Source: Heligmosomoides polygyrus polygyrus (lineage: Eukaryota > Nematoda > Chromadorea > Rhabditida > Heligmosomidae). Taken from it: a DNA stretch of 64,000 bases. The notes below the pieces were generated by a model. That model made no database searches. It was not told where the DNA came from and saw nothing but the letters and a program-made list of their open reading frames with translations. Positions 1 to 11,485 of the stretch are shown piece by piece. The DNA lies in assembly GCA_947396885.1 (NCBI GenBank), contig OX377203.1:23439253-23503252 (forward strand). Direction: 5' to 3'. Every line of letters starts with the position of its first letter. The stretch's first letter is position 1. The position numbers and the translations under genes are program-made.

Positions 1-391
1 AACGCGTTCCACTGCAAATGTCTACGACAAATAATGAGGATACGCTATACGGACCGCTTGACGAACGAAGAAGTACTACAACGCTGCCGCTCGAGCAACC
101 TCTACGAAACCGTTGTGCAACGCCGACTCCGCCTGGCCGGACACATTCTTCGAATGCCGGCGCACCGCCTGCCAAGATCAGCCATGCAATGGACACCGCC
201 AGGAAAGCGAACCAGAGACCGCCCAAAAAACACGTGGCGTCGCACGTTTTCGAATGACCTGGAAGTTATGAATATTTCTAGGCAGGAGTGTGAAGAAATA
301 GCCCGAGACAGGCAGCGGTGGAAAGAGTTCGTCGAGCTATGCGCTCAACAGCACGGGAGGAACTAAGTACTAAGCAAGTAAGTAAGTAATA
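1..391 (+). mobile_element. 3' end of a non-LTR retrotransposon (LINE), 5' truncated by the window
   Basis: An open frame from about 34 to 366 encodes the basic C-terminal tail found downstream of reverse transcriptase in many LINEs: an RLRLAGHILRMP block, then a W..PGKRTRDRPKNTWRRT block, then DRQRWKEFVELCAQQHGRN just before the stop. The frame is followed by a short (AAGT)n tail at about 366-391, a typical LINE 3' end. The reverse transcriptase and endonuclease parts would lie outside the window. The clade is unsure: an RTE-like element is likely but an I- or Jockey-related one is not excluded. Confidence 0.75.
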
Positions 392-395
392 GATT

Positions 396-870
396 AAATG
401 ATTTGGTCAACAATCCCAAGTGAACATCGCATTCTACTTCCATGGGATGGCATGTGGAGGCAATTTGGATGCGTCAGGCTTAGGCCCCTGTTATACTCCC
501 GCGGGAGCTTCCGCGGATGGGCGGAAATCGCGTCGGGACCCTGCGCCGGGCCACTCGTCGCGGCCCGCCACGCCCGCCGTCCGCGGATCGCCGCCGACAG
601 ACGATGGGAGAGGTGTTATACTTCCCGCCCGCGGGAGGGCAGCCGTCCGTGGTACAGTGCACCGCGGAAGGCTGTCGTCCCGCGGAGTTCGGCGCGGGAA
701 ACGCGCTCCGATGCGACGTTGCCGTCCCGGGACGACGGCGACCGTCCGCGGTGCACCGTCCGTCCGCGGACGTCCCGCGAAAGCTCCCGCGGGAGTATAA
801 CAGGGCCTTAACCGGTGAGAGGCTTTCTTGACCTACGCAGGCCTCCTCCACTGAACTACCCGACTGAAAC
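396..870 (-). mobile_element. tRNA-derived SINE fragment, interrupted
   Basis: Bases 396-480 match the 3' half of the dispersed SINE described at 1021-1325 (the blocks around 'cattctacttccatgggatg' and 'gtggaggcaatttggatgcg'). The PIF/Harbinger-like element at 483-807 interrupts it. The sequence after 810 resembles the SINE only weakly ('gcctcctccactgaactac' near 841-859), so the right part is uncertain. Confidence 0.5.
483..807. mobile_element. GC-rich PIF/Harbinger-like MITE (Tourist type)
   Basis: Terminal inverted repeats of about 27 bp start GGCCCCTGTTATACTCCCG at 483 and end with the reverse complement (one base shorter) at 807. Both ends are flanked by TTA (480-482 and 808-810), the three-base TWA target duplication typical of PIF/Harbinger. 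The interior is very GC-rich with repeated CCGCGG and CCCGCGGG palindromes, and an internal copy of the terminal motif starts near 614. It has no transposase frame. The long open frames across it come from its GC content. Confidence 0.75.
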
Positions 871-1020
871 GGCAGCTTGAATAAATAGCTAAGCTACGCC
901 ACGATTTAGAGGTCCGTTTATAACAGACTAAATTGAGAATGACGCGTGGTGGCGGAGGAGGAGGAGGTTCCGGATGTCGCATGCGACTTCCGCCCAGGTT
1001 CAACGTTCTTCATTTGTATT

Positions 1021-1325
1021 AGAAAATAAAGGATAAAGGATAAAGGACGGCGTTACTCAATCCCTTCTGGGATGCGCCAGCGCATTCTATTTCTACGGGA
1101 TGTCGTGGAGACGATATGAATGCGTATTTGGCCATACAATGACTTGCGGTGGCCAGCCGATGAACAAGTCAGCGCTTTATCCTTCCCAGACAAGTCTGGT
1201 ACCAATTCACCGACCCCGGAGGGATGGAAGGCTTGGTTGGCCTGGGCGGAAAATCCGAACCAGGAGCCTGGTATCGGGTGCACGCGAAAGTCGCGCCTCC
1301 TCCGAGTGCGCTACACTCGCCCACT
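1021..1325 (-). mobile_element. tRNA-derived SINE, near-complete reference copy
   Basis: This is the best copy of a family with about 14 members in the window. On the minus strand it begins with a tRNA-like promoter. Box A reads TAGCGCACTCGG, which fits TRGYNNARNNGG, and a box B-like GGTTCGGATTT follows about 55 bases later. The body is about 230 bp. The element ends in a short (TTTATCC)n tail, seen on the plus strand as repeated 'ggataaa' at 1027-1045. This is the layout of a Pol III-transcribed SINE mobilised by a LINE. It encodes no protein, and the short frames across it are shadows. Confidence 0.8.
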
Positions 1326-1645
1326 ATATACATATTAGAAAATACGCATTCAAATTGCCTTCACGACGATTCCCGTAAAAATAGAATTCTAGGTGCAACC
1401 CATAAGTGATTGGCAAACATTGACCTTGGTCCCTAATCCTTAATTTCTAGACATTATGTATTGGTCTTTCTCTTAACTTTAACGCCACCGAAATTAAAAG
1501 GGTGGAGGCTTTGATTGGCCTGATCGGGCAACTGAACTCAAAATCGATTATTTCGTTCGCAAGTGACAGTGTTTATCACCGAAAGCATCGTGGCTGTGGA
1601 ATGCTCAAGAACTCGAAGTTCCTGATCTTGAAAAAGCATGATGAA

Positions 1646-1681
<36 letters not shown>

Positions 1682-2329
1682 TGAAACAAGGAGACGAGAA
1701 GAAATGTAAGTACAAAACTGATTATGTCAACAACGATTACAGTGATGATTATATATTCGTTATTAAACGAATGATTTTATTATGTGAGGCGCATCAAGCA
1801 TAGCATTGGAGGAGCTCCTAAGTAATGAAGCGAAGAAACGGGAGTGAAAATTTGGAAAGAAAGAAAATGAACGGAGACAAGCAAGCACGACTGATGGCTG
1901 GAAATACTTATCGAAAGCCCTCATCATCGAAGAGCTTACATACATTGAATCAGGAGCGGTGGAGAAACGAAGGGTAAACACACAAAGGCAAGGCTATGTA
2001 TTGGTTAGAAGTTCGAGGGCAGATTCTGGAGGAAATCGCCAGACGTTCGATTATCGAAACAATGGAGATGTTCTCGTCGGCATCAAACTGAAGGGTCAGT
2101 CGGGTCTCTTTTATGTTTTCCCTGAGAACTGTACCACACGTGATGAAAGGGCGTCTGTGGGTCCTTAGATTCAGAAATCGTTTTCAACTCCGAAAAGAGG
2201 TGCGAGAAGAGCTGCGAGAAGCTAGGGCGTCAGCACAGTAAACCCTATAACAATCTTGGCCTACAGGAATATAGGCTACACGTATGCTAAACCGCCCAGA
2301 TAAGCAGAAATTGAAGGATTAGGGATAGT
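1326..2329. other. unannotated stretch with a TA microsatellite
   Basis: Apart from the (TA)n run at 1649-1681 I see nothing I can support here. The frames of 60-72 codons lack recognisable domains or splice context. Confidence 0.4.
1649..1681. repeat. (TA)n microsatellite
   Basis: About 16 uninterrupted TA dinucleotides. Confidence 0.95.
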
Positions 2330-2565
2330 AAAAAATAAAAAATGCACTCAATTCCTTTGTGCTGTGCTCCATGCACTGAAATTTTTCGGGGTATTTTGAA
2401 GGCCACATGTTTGGCTTAACAATGACTTGCGATGGCCAGCCGATGAGCGAGTCAGTGTTTTGTCGTTCTTAGATAAACCTTGAACCAATTCACCCGCCTC
2501 CCAAGGTAGGAAGGCTCGATAGGTTTGGGGCTGGAGACAACGTTTCAAACTTCGCTCAGCGCGAA
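2330..2565 (-). mobile_element. degenerate SINE copy
   Basis: It keeps the blocks 'caatgacttgcgatggccag', 'ccgatgagcgagtcagtg' and 'ccaattcacccgcctccc' of the SINE family, with small deletions. The tRNA-like head is eroded. Confidence 0.65.
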
Positions 2566-3012
2566 TCAGTGCCTTCTCTGAGCCTCACACCCTACTACGC
2601 ACCCAAGGAGAGTTTACTGCCATGAAACTTATGCATCTTTTCCAATAACGTTGCAGAAGCAAAAAAGTAGAGCGCATACCCAAATTGGTGGACATTAAAC
2701 GAGCGGGAAAGCTGAGTGTTTCCGATATTTCTCAGGTCGACGGCGGCAATTCATTCACTAGTCTATGCATTCCTGAAATGGAAGGATTGACTGTCCGTCT
2801 ACACATTGAAAATCAAAAACAGTGTCTGGATTACCGAAACTAAGAATTGAAAAAATCAGAAGCAATATAAAATGTGAGAGGGGCGAGAAGAATGAAAAGT
2901 AACGATGCAATGCAAGTCCCGGATCTGTTCTGATATTTTTTGTGTGTTATTGAATGCTTAGATATGTTGTTACATTTATATAGTTATCTTTCCATATTTA
3001 CAGCCATATAAT

Positions 3013-4045
3013 CAGAGATGAGAAATGAGATCAGAGATCAGAGATGGGCAGAATTTCCGGTTCCCGACCGTTTTTACTCCTTCCGTTCTGTACCGTGTTC
3101 CGCTCTCTTTTGGGCCGGAAGACGGAATGCAAATGGTGACTCATCTCTACTTTGCGCTGCCTTCATTTACCTCCTGAACTTGAACGAATAGCTGAAGAAA
3201 ACGATTAACTATGCGTATCCTGTGTTGCTTTCAAATCAGTGGTGCATCGTGATGTCGAAACAGAGTGATAACAAATGTGGATTTTTCCTTTTCTTGCAAT
3301 GATGTACTACCGAACAGTATAAGACCAAAGATTTCATGGGTGTTTGAATCAAGTTTCAAATTCCTTATCCGGAGCATGCTTATCCTTTTCCCTGATAATT
3401 TTAAGTCTTGCCTCGAACACGAAATCTGGATTAGAGTTATATAAGCACTGTTAGCTCGTTAACAGTGTCTTCCGTAGGGGACGTTGGATCTATCTTAGAC
3501 GGAGGGGAGCATGCGGTGTCTTGCATCTCCATCCCCTCCTTTGAGTTTGTTCCGAAACTTCGGCTACTGCCAAATGATACCATAGTACCCATTCTAGCTC
3601 AGAGAGTGGGTACTGAACGCAACTGTAACTTAGCGCTGCCCCTCCCTACTAGGACAGATCTGGGACATTCAGTAAGATCGGTTAATGCTATGAGTGGCGA
3701 AATCTCTGTCATCTTACTCGTCTGTTGGATTCATTGCGTGTAAAATTCTTTCTTTAACTACAGAAAGATTTCGCATAAATTTCAATTTATTACACTACTA
3801 GAGTTTGAAAATTTATCTCAGTAATGATACTCATACAAAGATTATTATTGTTATATGTTGCTGGAAAAGAGTCGTGTGCTGCCTTCCCGTTTCTTAAATT
3901 TGTTAGTGTTAATTTATTAATTTAGAGCAACTTAGTTATTACTACCATTAGGGATATGTATTTATGAAAAATTAAATGAAGTGCTGAGTTTTGAGTCATT
4001 TCCGTTCCGTGTTCCGCTTTTCTCAAAAATTTCCGCACATCCCTG
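3013..4045. mobile_element. non-autonomous hAT-like transposon
   Basis: The right end reads as CAGGGATGTGCGGAAATTT on the minus strand. The left end (CAGAGATGGGCAGAATTTCC at 3045) is preceded by a short local repeat of the tip (3013-3044). The flanks are CATATAAT (3005-3012) and CATATAAA (4046-4053), an 8-bp target duplication with one mismatch, as hAT elements make. Near both ends the sequence has repeated GTTCCG/CCGTTCC words. No transposase frame is visible in the 1.0-kb interior. The ends match those of the elements at 36757-39670 and 49189-51538. Confidence 0.65.
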
Positions 4046-4116
4046 CATATAAATAAGTTCATAGCAGTTAAAGATTAGGTATTATTTACAATTAGAAGCA
4101 GCGGCATCATGGCCAT

Positions 4117-4288
4117 CAGGGGTCGGACTCATCAACGACTTACATAACTTTAACAGAGAATCCACAGCTTAAAACTCAAATAACGCGGCTTATCAAGCGA
4201 TATGGTGAGCGATAAGCCGCATTATTTGAGCTATCCGCTGTGAATTCTCTGTTAAAGTTATGTAACTCGTTAATGAATCCGACCCCTG
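4117..4288. mobile_element. hairpin (foldback) MITE, family with CAGGGG ends
   Basis: The element is almost wholly one inverted repeat. It starts CAGGGGTCGGACTCATCAAC and ends with the complementary sequence, and the centre pairs GCGGCTTATCAAGCGATA with its complement. Arms are about 80 bp. Related copies lie at 19097-19282, 19453-19640 and, as a half copy, 30446-30541. No convincing target duplication was found. It is non-coding. Confidence 0.85.
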
Positions 4289-4359
4289 GACTGCAAGCCG
4301 CGAATTTAGCAACAGATACGACAGACAGTGATTTTCGTTACTTCTCTATGAGCCGCAAT

Positions 4360-4500
4360 GTAAAAATCTGCACCTAATGCTTTAGGAATCACGCTACTCA
4401 GCGTTGTAATGCGAGTAATATTAACAGCTTTTTTAAGTTCTTTATTGAACACACCTTTGTCGAGTGAATGAAATAAAAATAAATAAACAAATGAAGTATT
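4360..4500 (+). mobile_element. LINE-like 3' end with A-rich tail
   Basis: This segment resembles 35995-36121: both contain 'aatctgcac', then 'acacctttn(n)tgagtg'-type sequence, 'atgaaataa' and an (AAAT)n-like tail. I read it as the 3' end of a 5'-truncated retroelement. The family is not identified. Confidence 0.45.
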
Positions 4501-5636
4501 TAATAAAATAAATATGCGAGCCTTGAGGTTTATCTTGGGCGGCTATCTGTTAATTGATAAGCCATCACTTGTCTTTACAGCCGTCAACACTGATCGAGCC
4601 GAAATCGAGAGGAAAATGAGAAGGTCGAGCACTTCTGAATGTTTTCAAGAGGAGCATCTGAAAGGTAGTACTGAGCGACAACACATCTAGTCTCCTGGCA
4701 CCAACAACATAGGGAATCAAGGCAGGGGATCGCCACTAATCGCAAAGCAGCACCCCATTCTTGGGTCAGAGCGAAGCAGCGAATATGGACTTCAGCCCAG
4801 TAGGATCGCGAGAAAAACTGTAAGCACGGAGGCACGGAACGGAGCGTCGAGCTGCTGGCAAAGTGCAGGAGGCTGACGTTTGAAATCGGGCGACTGGCGC
4901 CAACGGCCTCACGATGACACACACGTAGCGGAGGCCACTGCAAGCCTTCTCGACCACCTTAACCTTTCCGATTCTGCGACTTTTTAAAGGAAACTTCAAG
5001 GTTTTGTTTAGCGGAGCGCTCTCCAACATTCACAGAAACGTTAGCCGGTTTAGTGTCTAGTCAGCTTTTCTAACTAGATCGGGGACAACTGAGTGAATGG
5101 TTCATTGCATAGAATGGCAGACGCGTCAGGGAAGTTCTACCTAGACTGTGGTCGAAGTTCAACCTCGAACAGGTGTCCAACCTATAGCCTTCAGTTTTCG
5201 GGCTGCGTTAATCACTGCGCAATCCGTTGCCGTTTACATAGCCAATATTCCTCTATCCAGTCAGATTCCGAAACAATTGCAAATATGTATTGCAGTCCGG
5301 GGCGGGGAGGTACAGGTTTGAGTCCGTCTGGCGTTAGAGTTTGACCGCAACGAAACATCGTTGCTTCAGACTACTATCTCGATACCAGCCCTTGAGGTTT
5401 AAGGAAACTGACTTGTATTTCGCAGTCCATTGAATTCCGTTTGGGATTAAGGGGCAAACGTCGATGTTGCCCAATACCGGTTTGGGATGCGTAACGCATT
5501 CGCGATTTGTGATGATTTTGGACGAGTTTCTGATGCTCATTCACGTTCGAGAGAAGAACATCTTCCTATACTTCAGTTACGTGCATCTAGCTTGTAAAGT
5601 CAACTTAACGACCTAGTGGCGAGGGTGGATCGGAGG
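4501..5636. other. unannotated stretch
   Basis: There are frames of 60-119 codons on the minus strand (4584-5029) with no recognisable domain. I see no splice pattern or repeat that I can support. Confidence 0.35.
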
Positions 5637-5830
5637 AAACGAGCAGCTTAAAGAGCTTCCAAGAGGATCGAAGAAGTTGTGAAAAAGCGAGTGATGTCCG
5701 GCTCGGACACCAGTGATATATTTCCTGAACTTCTTCGACAGTTCAATTTCAGATTCGCTGCAAACTAAGCCGTTATCATCGAATGAGGACCTACCGAGGT
5801 GTTGCGGCAAACGCTGGAGAAGAATCGTCG
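5637..5830 (+). mobile_element. small RTE-type LINE fragment
   Basis: A short plus-strand reading resembles the SF(K/Q)..EEVVKK block downstream of RTE reverse transcriptases, also seen at 36130-36440 and 37690-38815. Several frameshifts are needed to read it. Confidence 0.4.
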
Positions 5831-7104
5831 GTTAATGTATTCTGTGGGAGCTAGACCAGCATGCCCAGGAAGGCTTTGGATGAACTTCGACCTCGAAGTT
5901 CTACTCTGAGGCTCGTCGTGTTAAGCAACGTCAAGCTTGCAGACGCTCACCCGAATCCACTCCAAGTCGTCAACATTTCGATGGAACATTTCTCGTTCGC
6001 ACGCGCTGACGAAAGCCGCAACCAGCTGGATTCCGCAGGATCCTATATATTAAGATAAATCCAGGACGCTCTCCTTAGTCTTAACTGAGCGCCTTTGCGA
6101 ATGCAGAGAGTGAATGATACGACATTTTTTCGGGCTCCTCTAATGACGAAGATACACTGGGCTACTCCGACATACAAGAGAGACTATAGGCGACGTTACT
6201 AGCGGTCGCTCGAGTAGCAGAACTCGACGACTAAAGGGAAAACGGGTTAAGGTGAAGTCTGATCGGAAGCAGTATAATTACTTTCTTCTGATACTAACCA
6301 AAACCAACAACAACAACATATGTTTAATGCATCATACAAGTTTCTTCGAAAACCTAGATTGGTACAGAATTCAGACGTTTGGTGTCTATCCGACCGAAAA
6401 CCTCCCCAATATTGTATTTTCAGACATAGCGGCAATGCAGAAAACCTTGATTGATGAGAATCAATTCACAAGGCAATAACCGTTGTGAAGGGCTTAGGTC
6501 AGCTATTTGACTTTGTGCTCAAGCCTATAGCGGCTGATATGGAAGATAGAAGCTATTAGAAGGCAGTTTATTTGCGATCAACACTCTTGCGCCGGCGAGA
6601 CTTGAACCCGCTTCTGCTTGCTCGGAGGATGCTAAGCGATGCTTTCTGGAGAGCTCCTACCAGCTTATATAAGCGTTTTCATCGCTTCTTGAAATTCCTA
6701 CTTCTACCTAGTCACTTCTCTACCACTTCAGAACATGTTACGTCTTTTCGATAACGGACACAACGTCAACTGGAGATCGTCGAAGAAGAGGTGCGTAGAA
6801 AACAGTAATTCTTTGCCGTCTCCAAATAAATGAAGGACCTATTAGTCAAGAATGGAGAAGACCCTTGCTCACTGAGATGGTATGTGTGTGGCCAAAATCA
6901 TTTCTGTTCTAACGTAGTCTATAACACAAGGTATTTAGCGCTCTCATGGCGCAATTGGAGGAGGCCACGGTGTCATGGGCACATTCATGGTTCCAACCTC
7001 GCCAAATCTCTCATCTCTTCGACAGATATTTGGAACCGACCTTGTCTGGAAGCATAAAATAATGACGAATTCAACTCACACTAAGATGGAAAGGAGAAAA
7101 AACA
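5831..7104. other. unannotated stretch with one tRNA-like relic
   Basis: Only the tRNA-like relic near 6575-6680 stands out. No gene is supported. Confidence 0.35.
6575..6680 (-). repeat. tRNA-like relic (pseudo-tRNA or SINE head)
   Basis: The minus strand contains a good T arm: stem GCGGG, loop TTCAAGT, stem CTCGC. The box B sequence GGTTCAAGTC lies at about 6594-6612. A matching acceptor stem and a clear box A are missing, so this is not called as a functional tRNA. Confidence 0.35.
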
Positions 7105-7370
7105 GCGTTATACAATCGTTTTTGGGATGCGCTACGAAATCTTCTTCGACGGGATGTCGTCGAGACGGTTTGAATGCGTATTTGGTCATACAATGAATTA
7201 TGCTGCCAGCCGAAGAACAACGTAGCGCTTTATCCTTCTCAGACAATTCTGGCACCGATTCACCTGCCCCGGAGGGTTGGAATAATTGGTTGGCCTGGGC
7301 GGGTGCTCCTCAACCAGAAACCAGGTTTCGGGTGCAGCTCTTCCGATTCCATGCGCTCCATGCGCCCTAG
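7105..7370 (-). mobile_element. SINE copy
   Basis: It matches the family throughout: 'gggatgcgctacgaaatctt', 'gaatgcgtatttggtcatac', 'ccccggagggttggaataat'. It is diverged and lacks a clear box A at the right end. Confidence 0.75.
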
Positions 7371-8867
7371 TCCAAAACACCATGGGAAAAAATAACAAGA
7401 GCTTTATATGTAGCGTCATAAGCGCGCAACTTGATGACAACTCTGCTTTTTCGAAAGCTTCTGAGAAATGAACAAATAGAATCACCCTTTATTTTTTGGT
7501 TCTACTTGCGCTCTATGATGCCATGAATAATGAGAACGCTCCTTAAAGTGCATTGGTTAGAAAGAAAGATTCTTCCTACCCTTTGAAGTGTAATAGAAAT
7601 TGATGGAACGCTGAATAGATCCGTAAGGGGGAAGCTCAAACTTCGAACCTCCATAGCAAGGACGCGAGTTAGGTCAGACTTCTTAACGTACAGGATCTTG
7701 AAGGATTTTAATTTGCTGCTTGGTAGGTACGATGATCTGGCGAGTCTGTCTGCGCGTACCTGTAGAACGTATCTTGCTTGACAAATATTTCAATGCTGTG
7801 TCATATGAGATGTGTTGATAACGTTGCACAAGAATTGATACCTAATTGAGTTGTTGACGTGTTTTAGTTGTCTTGTTCAGTTCTTTTGTTAGTTTGTAAC
7901 GCGTGGACTCATGTCTACGCCTTGATTAAAATAAAATAAAATAAAATAAAATAAAATAGAAATGACGAATCTTCACTACTCTTCCTTTCCAGTTCTAAAA
8001 TAATAGAGTTATGAAAAATCGCAACGTATGTTTTAAGTCTAGCCTCTGTACCAGCCGATCCAGGCTTATGCAAATGTGTTAAAACAAGGTCTTCAGCTTA
8101 ACCGGTTCCATGCTGATATCAGCGGCCGGCCCATCCCGTATCACGGGTGGGTGCTGACAGACCTCGAGGGTATCACGGATGTTACGTGCGGTCAAACAGC
8201 GCCGGTGGTGTAAGGCGAACATCGCTGCCCGGAAAGCAGAAGATGCGGGAATGCGCTGATGACATGGTGTCCTCGAAGTGGCCACCGTGACAAGTGTTAG
8301 CCACTGTAACGCCGTATCTTGCGATCATCTTCCGCGTTGTAAGGGTTCCCATCGGTACCGCCTTTGAGGTGGGCTGTGAGTGCATCAGTGGGTCCATTAA
8401 ATTAGACGATGCGCAAGCGCCAGAGTGACGACTACAGGGCTGCGAGCGGAGAAGACAACGACGTCTTGATCGTCCATTGAGTTTGCGTCTGCTCTTTCCT
8501 CGTCCTGCAGATGAGATCCCGCTTAACAAGCTGACCTTTAAATGTGCACACTATACTATGCTTGGGGTGCTAGGAGTATGCAAGAACTGAGTGTCTTATT
8601 TGTTCTGAATCTAAATTGCGAGCATTCGATTACCTTCTGAAATCAAAAGAAATCGTAAAAAATAATTGAATGCGATTTTTTAACGAAAAATTGGAATGCT
8701 ACATTCCATTTAATAATTTAGATACTTGCATACGAATTTCAGTTCACATACCCAGACATTTGAATGGATAATTTTTGCTTCCCATTTATACGGATGAAAG
8801 GCAGAGTTAACCAAGCCTTGCTTGAGATACATTCTTCTTCTGCGGATTATCGTTGAATAGTATCTGG
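7371..8867. other. unannotated stretch
   Basis: It holds the (AAAAT)n run at 7926-7958 and a minus-strand frame of 115 codons (8182-8529) with no recognisable domain. No gene is supported. Confidence 0.35.
7926..7958. repeat. (AAAAT)n microsatellite
   Basis: About six AAAAT pentamers in a row. Confidence 0.95.
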
Positions 8868-9030
8868 TTCTGGGAGGATAAGCAAATGGAGAAGTCAGTG
8901 TTTTACCTTCTGGAGCAACCCTGGTAGGAATTCATCCAACCCGAAGGTATGAACGGTTTGATTAGCCGGGGAAAACTCCTAACCAGGAACCAGGGTCTCG
9001 GATTGCATGCGACAAACGGCGTCTCCACCG
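8868..9030 (-). mobile_element. partial, degenerate SINE copy
   Basis: It retains 'gagaagtcagtgttttacct', 'aattcatccaacccgaagg' and 'taaccaggaaccagggtctc' from the tRNA-proximal half. Confidence 0.55.
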
Positions 9031-9925
9031 ACAGCTCTACCGTGCGCCGTCCTCATAACTTTTGCATACCATGGGCAGTCTCCTCATCTCAGGGCCATTC
9101 TTCACGCACTCGTTCGGGTTATGTATTATAGAATGCTAATGTCTGTGGTCTGTCTGTTCCTTATTCCTGTAGCACATTTGGTAATTCAGTGATGATAGCA
9201 TCCTGAAGCCTGAGTTCGTCCTACGAAAAGAGCGAAACTTTTAAAGCCTGATTTCGTTTATTTAATTTTGCAGAGAAGGGAGTTGTTCTGTAAAGGAGTA
9301 AAAGACTAAAATATTTCTTTATCTAAAACTATTTAGCATCAATACACGTGAGAATTTGCATATTAGCGTAAACGCATTTAAGATCTAAGGCTTAAAGTCG
9401 TGAAAACAAGTTGAAACCTAGAAGAAGACAAAGACAAGAAGCCAAGAATGGCATATCCGGAAAGACTCACGCGCTTGCGTCTGGACTCGTCGAAGCGTTC
9501 AAGGGCGTTTTGGCTAAGCATTCACTTCTCGGACGACGGCGGAAGCTCAATGCCATGTTTTTATAAAACCCAAACCGGCGCGGCAGCATTTACCTATCCT
9601 GGTGAAGGAATCGGGGAACCAGTACTTAAAGTCAAAACTGGATTTGCAGCGCTGTATTCTCAAAAGAGTAGCTCTAAGCATCTAAATGACGAACAAATAT
9701 CGAACGGAACTGCGTAGTCGACTGGCCCCTCCGCATCTAGAGCAATCTCAGGTTGAGTTGACACACATGCGTCAAAAGTATGTCTTGACTGCAGGGTCAA
9801 CGGAACGGTGTCAAACGTCTGTGTGAAGGAATGAATATGGAGCGCTTAAGCTAATGGCTTTCACCATCCGTTGCATCGGTCAAGAAATCGGTGAAGCTGC
9901 CTTACCGTTAGAGGCGTCGTGAGAA
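9031..9925. other. unannotated stretch
   Basis: A plus-strand frame of 89 codons (9448-9717) has no recognisable domain. Nothing else is supported. Confidence 0.3.
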
Positions 9926-10149
9926 CATAGTAGCGCGGTCGGAGATGGTGCAGCCTGTCGCGTGATCCCTGATTCGATGTTCGTGGTTGGGGTCCTGACT
10001 AGCTTAACGAAGCCGACGATCGCTCCGCGGGCGGATTCCGGAACTGTGTGGAGAGGATGAAATTCCGACTTGTTTGTCATCTGGCGAATGCAGTCATTTT
10101 GTAGCGCAAATACGCATTAAGCTTCCTTCGGCGATATCACCTAGAACTA

Positions 10150-11429
10150 TTAGGTTGTAACGAATTAAATGGCACTGGCTCGCGCCATTTTTTGGCGCGT
10201 CTTTACGCGTTTGATCAAGAACAAACCGTAACATGTGGCATATCATTTAAAAGCGCAAACTTTGCTCTACCGGCGAGTACCAAATTTTCTATGTAAAAGT
10301 GGTAAACTTTAGAGTTTTATTGACTTTTTTGAAGAGAGAAAAAAGGGTAATCCGAGGCATTTACTTGTATGAATTCAAGCTGGGCACTACAGCTAAGGAG
10401 GCGGACGAGAAGATCAACGCCGCATTCGGTCAAGGATGTTCCACAATTCGGACGGCGTATCGTTGGTATCAGAAGTTCCGGAATGGAGATGAGAGCTTGG
10501 AAGAACATGAAGGTCGTGGGAGGCATAGTGATGTTGATGAGGACAAGCTGAGAGATGTGGTAGAGGAGGATCCACACAAAGGTACCAGGGAGATAGCGAA
10601 GGTTTTTGGCGTCAGTCACAACACAGCTGCCCGGCATCTGAAGGAAATTGGAAAGACCAAAAGCTGGAAAGATGGGTGCCTCTGAGCTGTCTGAGGAGCA
10701 AAGAAACCGACGATATGAGATCTCGTCCGCACTGCTTCTACGGAACGAAACGGACCCATTCCTTGATCGCATCGTAACCTGTGACGAGAAATGGATAATG
10801 TACGACAACAGGCGACGATCGGCGCAGTGGGTGGACAGCGATGAGAGCCCCAAGGTTTTTGCGAAGCCGGAATTGCACCAAAAGAAAGTAATGGTGACAG
10901 TATGGTGGTGTGCGCTGGGAATTATTCACCACAGCTTCCTCCCTCCCGGTGAATCCATCACGGCAGAGAAGTACTGCATTGAAATTGAAGGAATGATGAA
11001 AAAGTTGAAGGATATCCGGCCGGCCTTGGTAAACCGAAGGCGAGTTCTCCTTCTGCACGACAATGCTCGCCCCCATGTAGCACGAATGACGTTGCAGAAA
11101 TTGAATGAGCTGAGCACTGAAACTCTACCACATCCTCCGTTTTCTCCCGACCCCTCCCCAACAGACTACCATTTCTTCAAGCATCTTGGCGACTTCTTGG
11201 TAGGGAAAATATTCAAATACCAACAGGATGCCGAAAGTGCCTTCGAAGATTTCGTCAATTCCAGAACTTCTGATTTTTATGCTACTGGGATGAAAAAGCT
11301 TGTGTCACGTTGGCAAAGATGTGTGGAATCAGAAGGTTTTTATTTCGATTAATAAACTTGCCTACAAGCCGAGATATTAACTGTTTAAATTTACAGTGGT
11401 TCAGTGCCATTTATTTCGTTACAACCTAA
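10150..11429 (+). mobile_element. mariner transposon, near-complete
   Basis: The 1280-bp element has inverted repeats of about 26 bp starting TTAGGTTGTAACGAATTAAA at 10150 and ending in the complement at 11429. It is flanked by TA on both sides (10148-10149, 11430-11431). It carries one transposase gene on the plus strand, broken by two small deletions (next entry). Its length is normal for mariner. The insertion site is inside a SINE. Confidence 0.93.
10299..11352 (+). pseudogene. mariner transposase (DD34D), two single-base lesions
   Basis: The product would be the cut-and-paste transposase of the surrounding element. The N-terminal part (10299 to about 10650) has the paired helix-turn-helix: YRWYQKFRNGDESLEEHEGR, then REIAKVFGVSHNTAARHL. 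The catalytic part (to 11352) has VTCDEKWIMYDNRRRSAQW with the first Asp, LLLHDNARPHVAR with the second, and SPTDYHFFKHL with the third. There are 34 residues between the second and third, the mariner DD34D signature. The frame breaks between about 10650 and 10680, where one A seems missing from an A run and one base is missing from the codons of the usual WVPHEL motif. Otherwise it is open to the stop. It ends in SRWQRCVESEGFYFD, a typical mariner C terminus. Confidence 0.9.
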
Positions 11430-11485
11430 TAGAATGAATGGAGCATCCCACAAAAGGATTGAATAACCCCTACTCTAAATCTAAT

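Larger units (their letters stand above)
9926..11478 (+). mobile_element. SINE copy split by a mariner element
   Basis: The SINE head is at 9929-9990, with box A-like 'tagcgcggtcgg' and 'gcagcctgtcgcgtgatcc'. The body runs to 10147 ('caaatacgcattaagcttcc'). After the mariner (10150-11429) the SINE resumes with 'tagaatgaatggagcatccc' and 'aaaggattgaataac' to about 11478, exactly the block expected next. The mariner target TA lies inside the SINE. Confidence 0.7.

Noticed and set aside
398..851. Overlapping Arg/Gly/Pro-rich frames of 104-137 codons on both strands
   Set aside because: They are translations of the palindromic GC-rich MITE at 483-807; all frames are open because of base composition.
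6575..6680. A functional tRNA gene
   Set aside because: Only the T arm and box B fit; no acceptor stem or clear D and anticodon arms.
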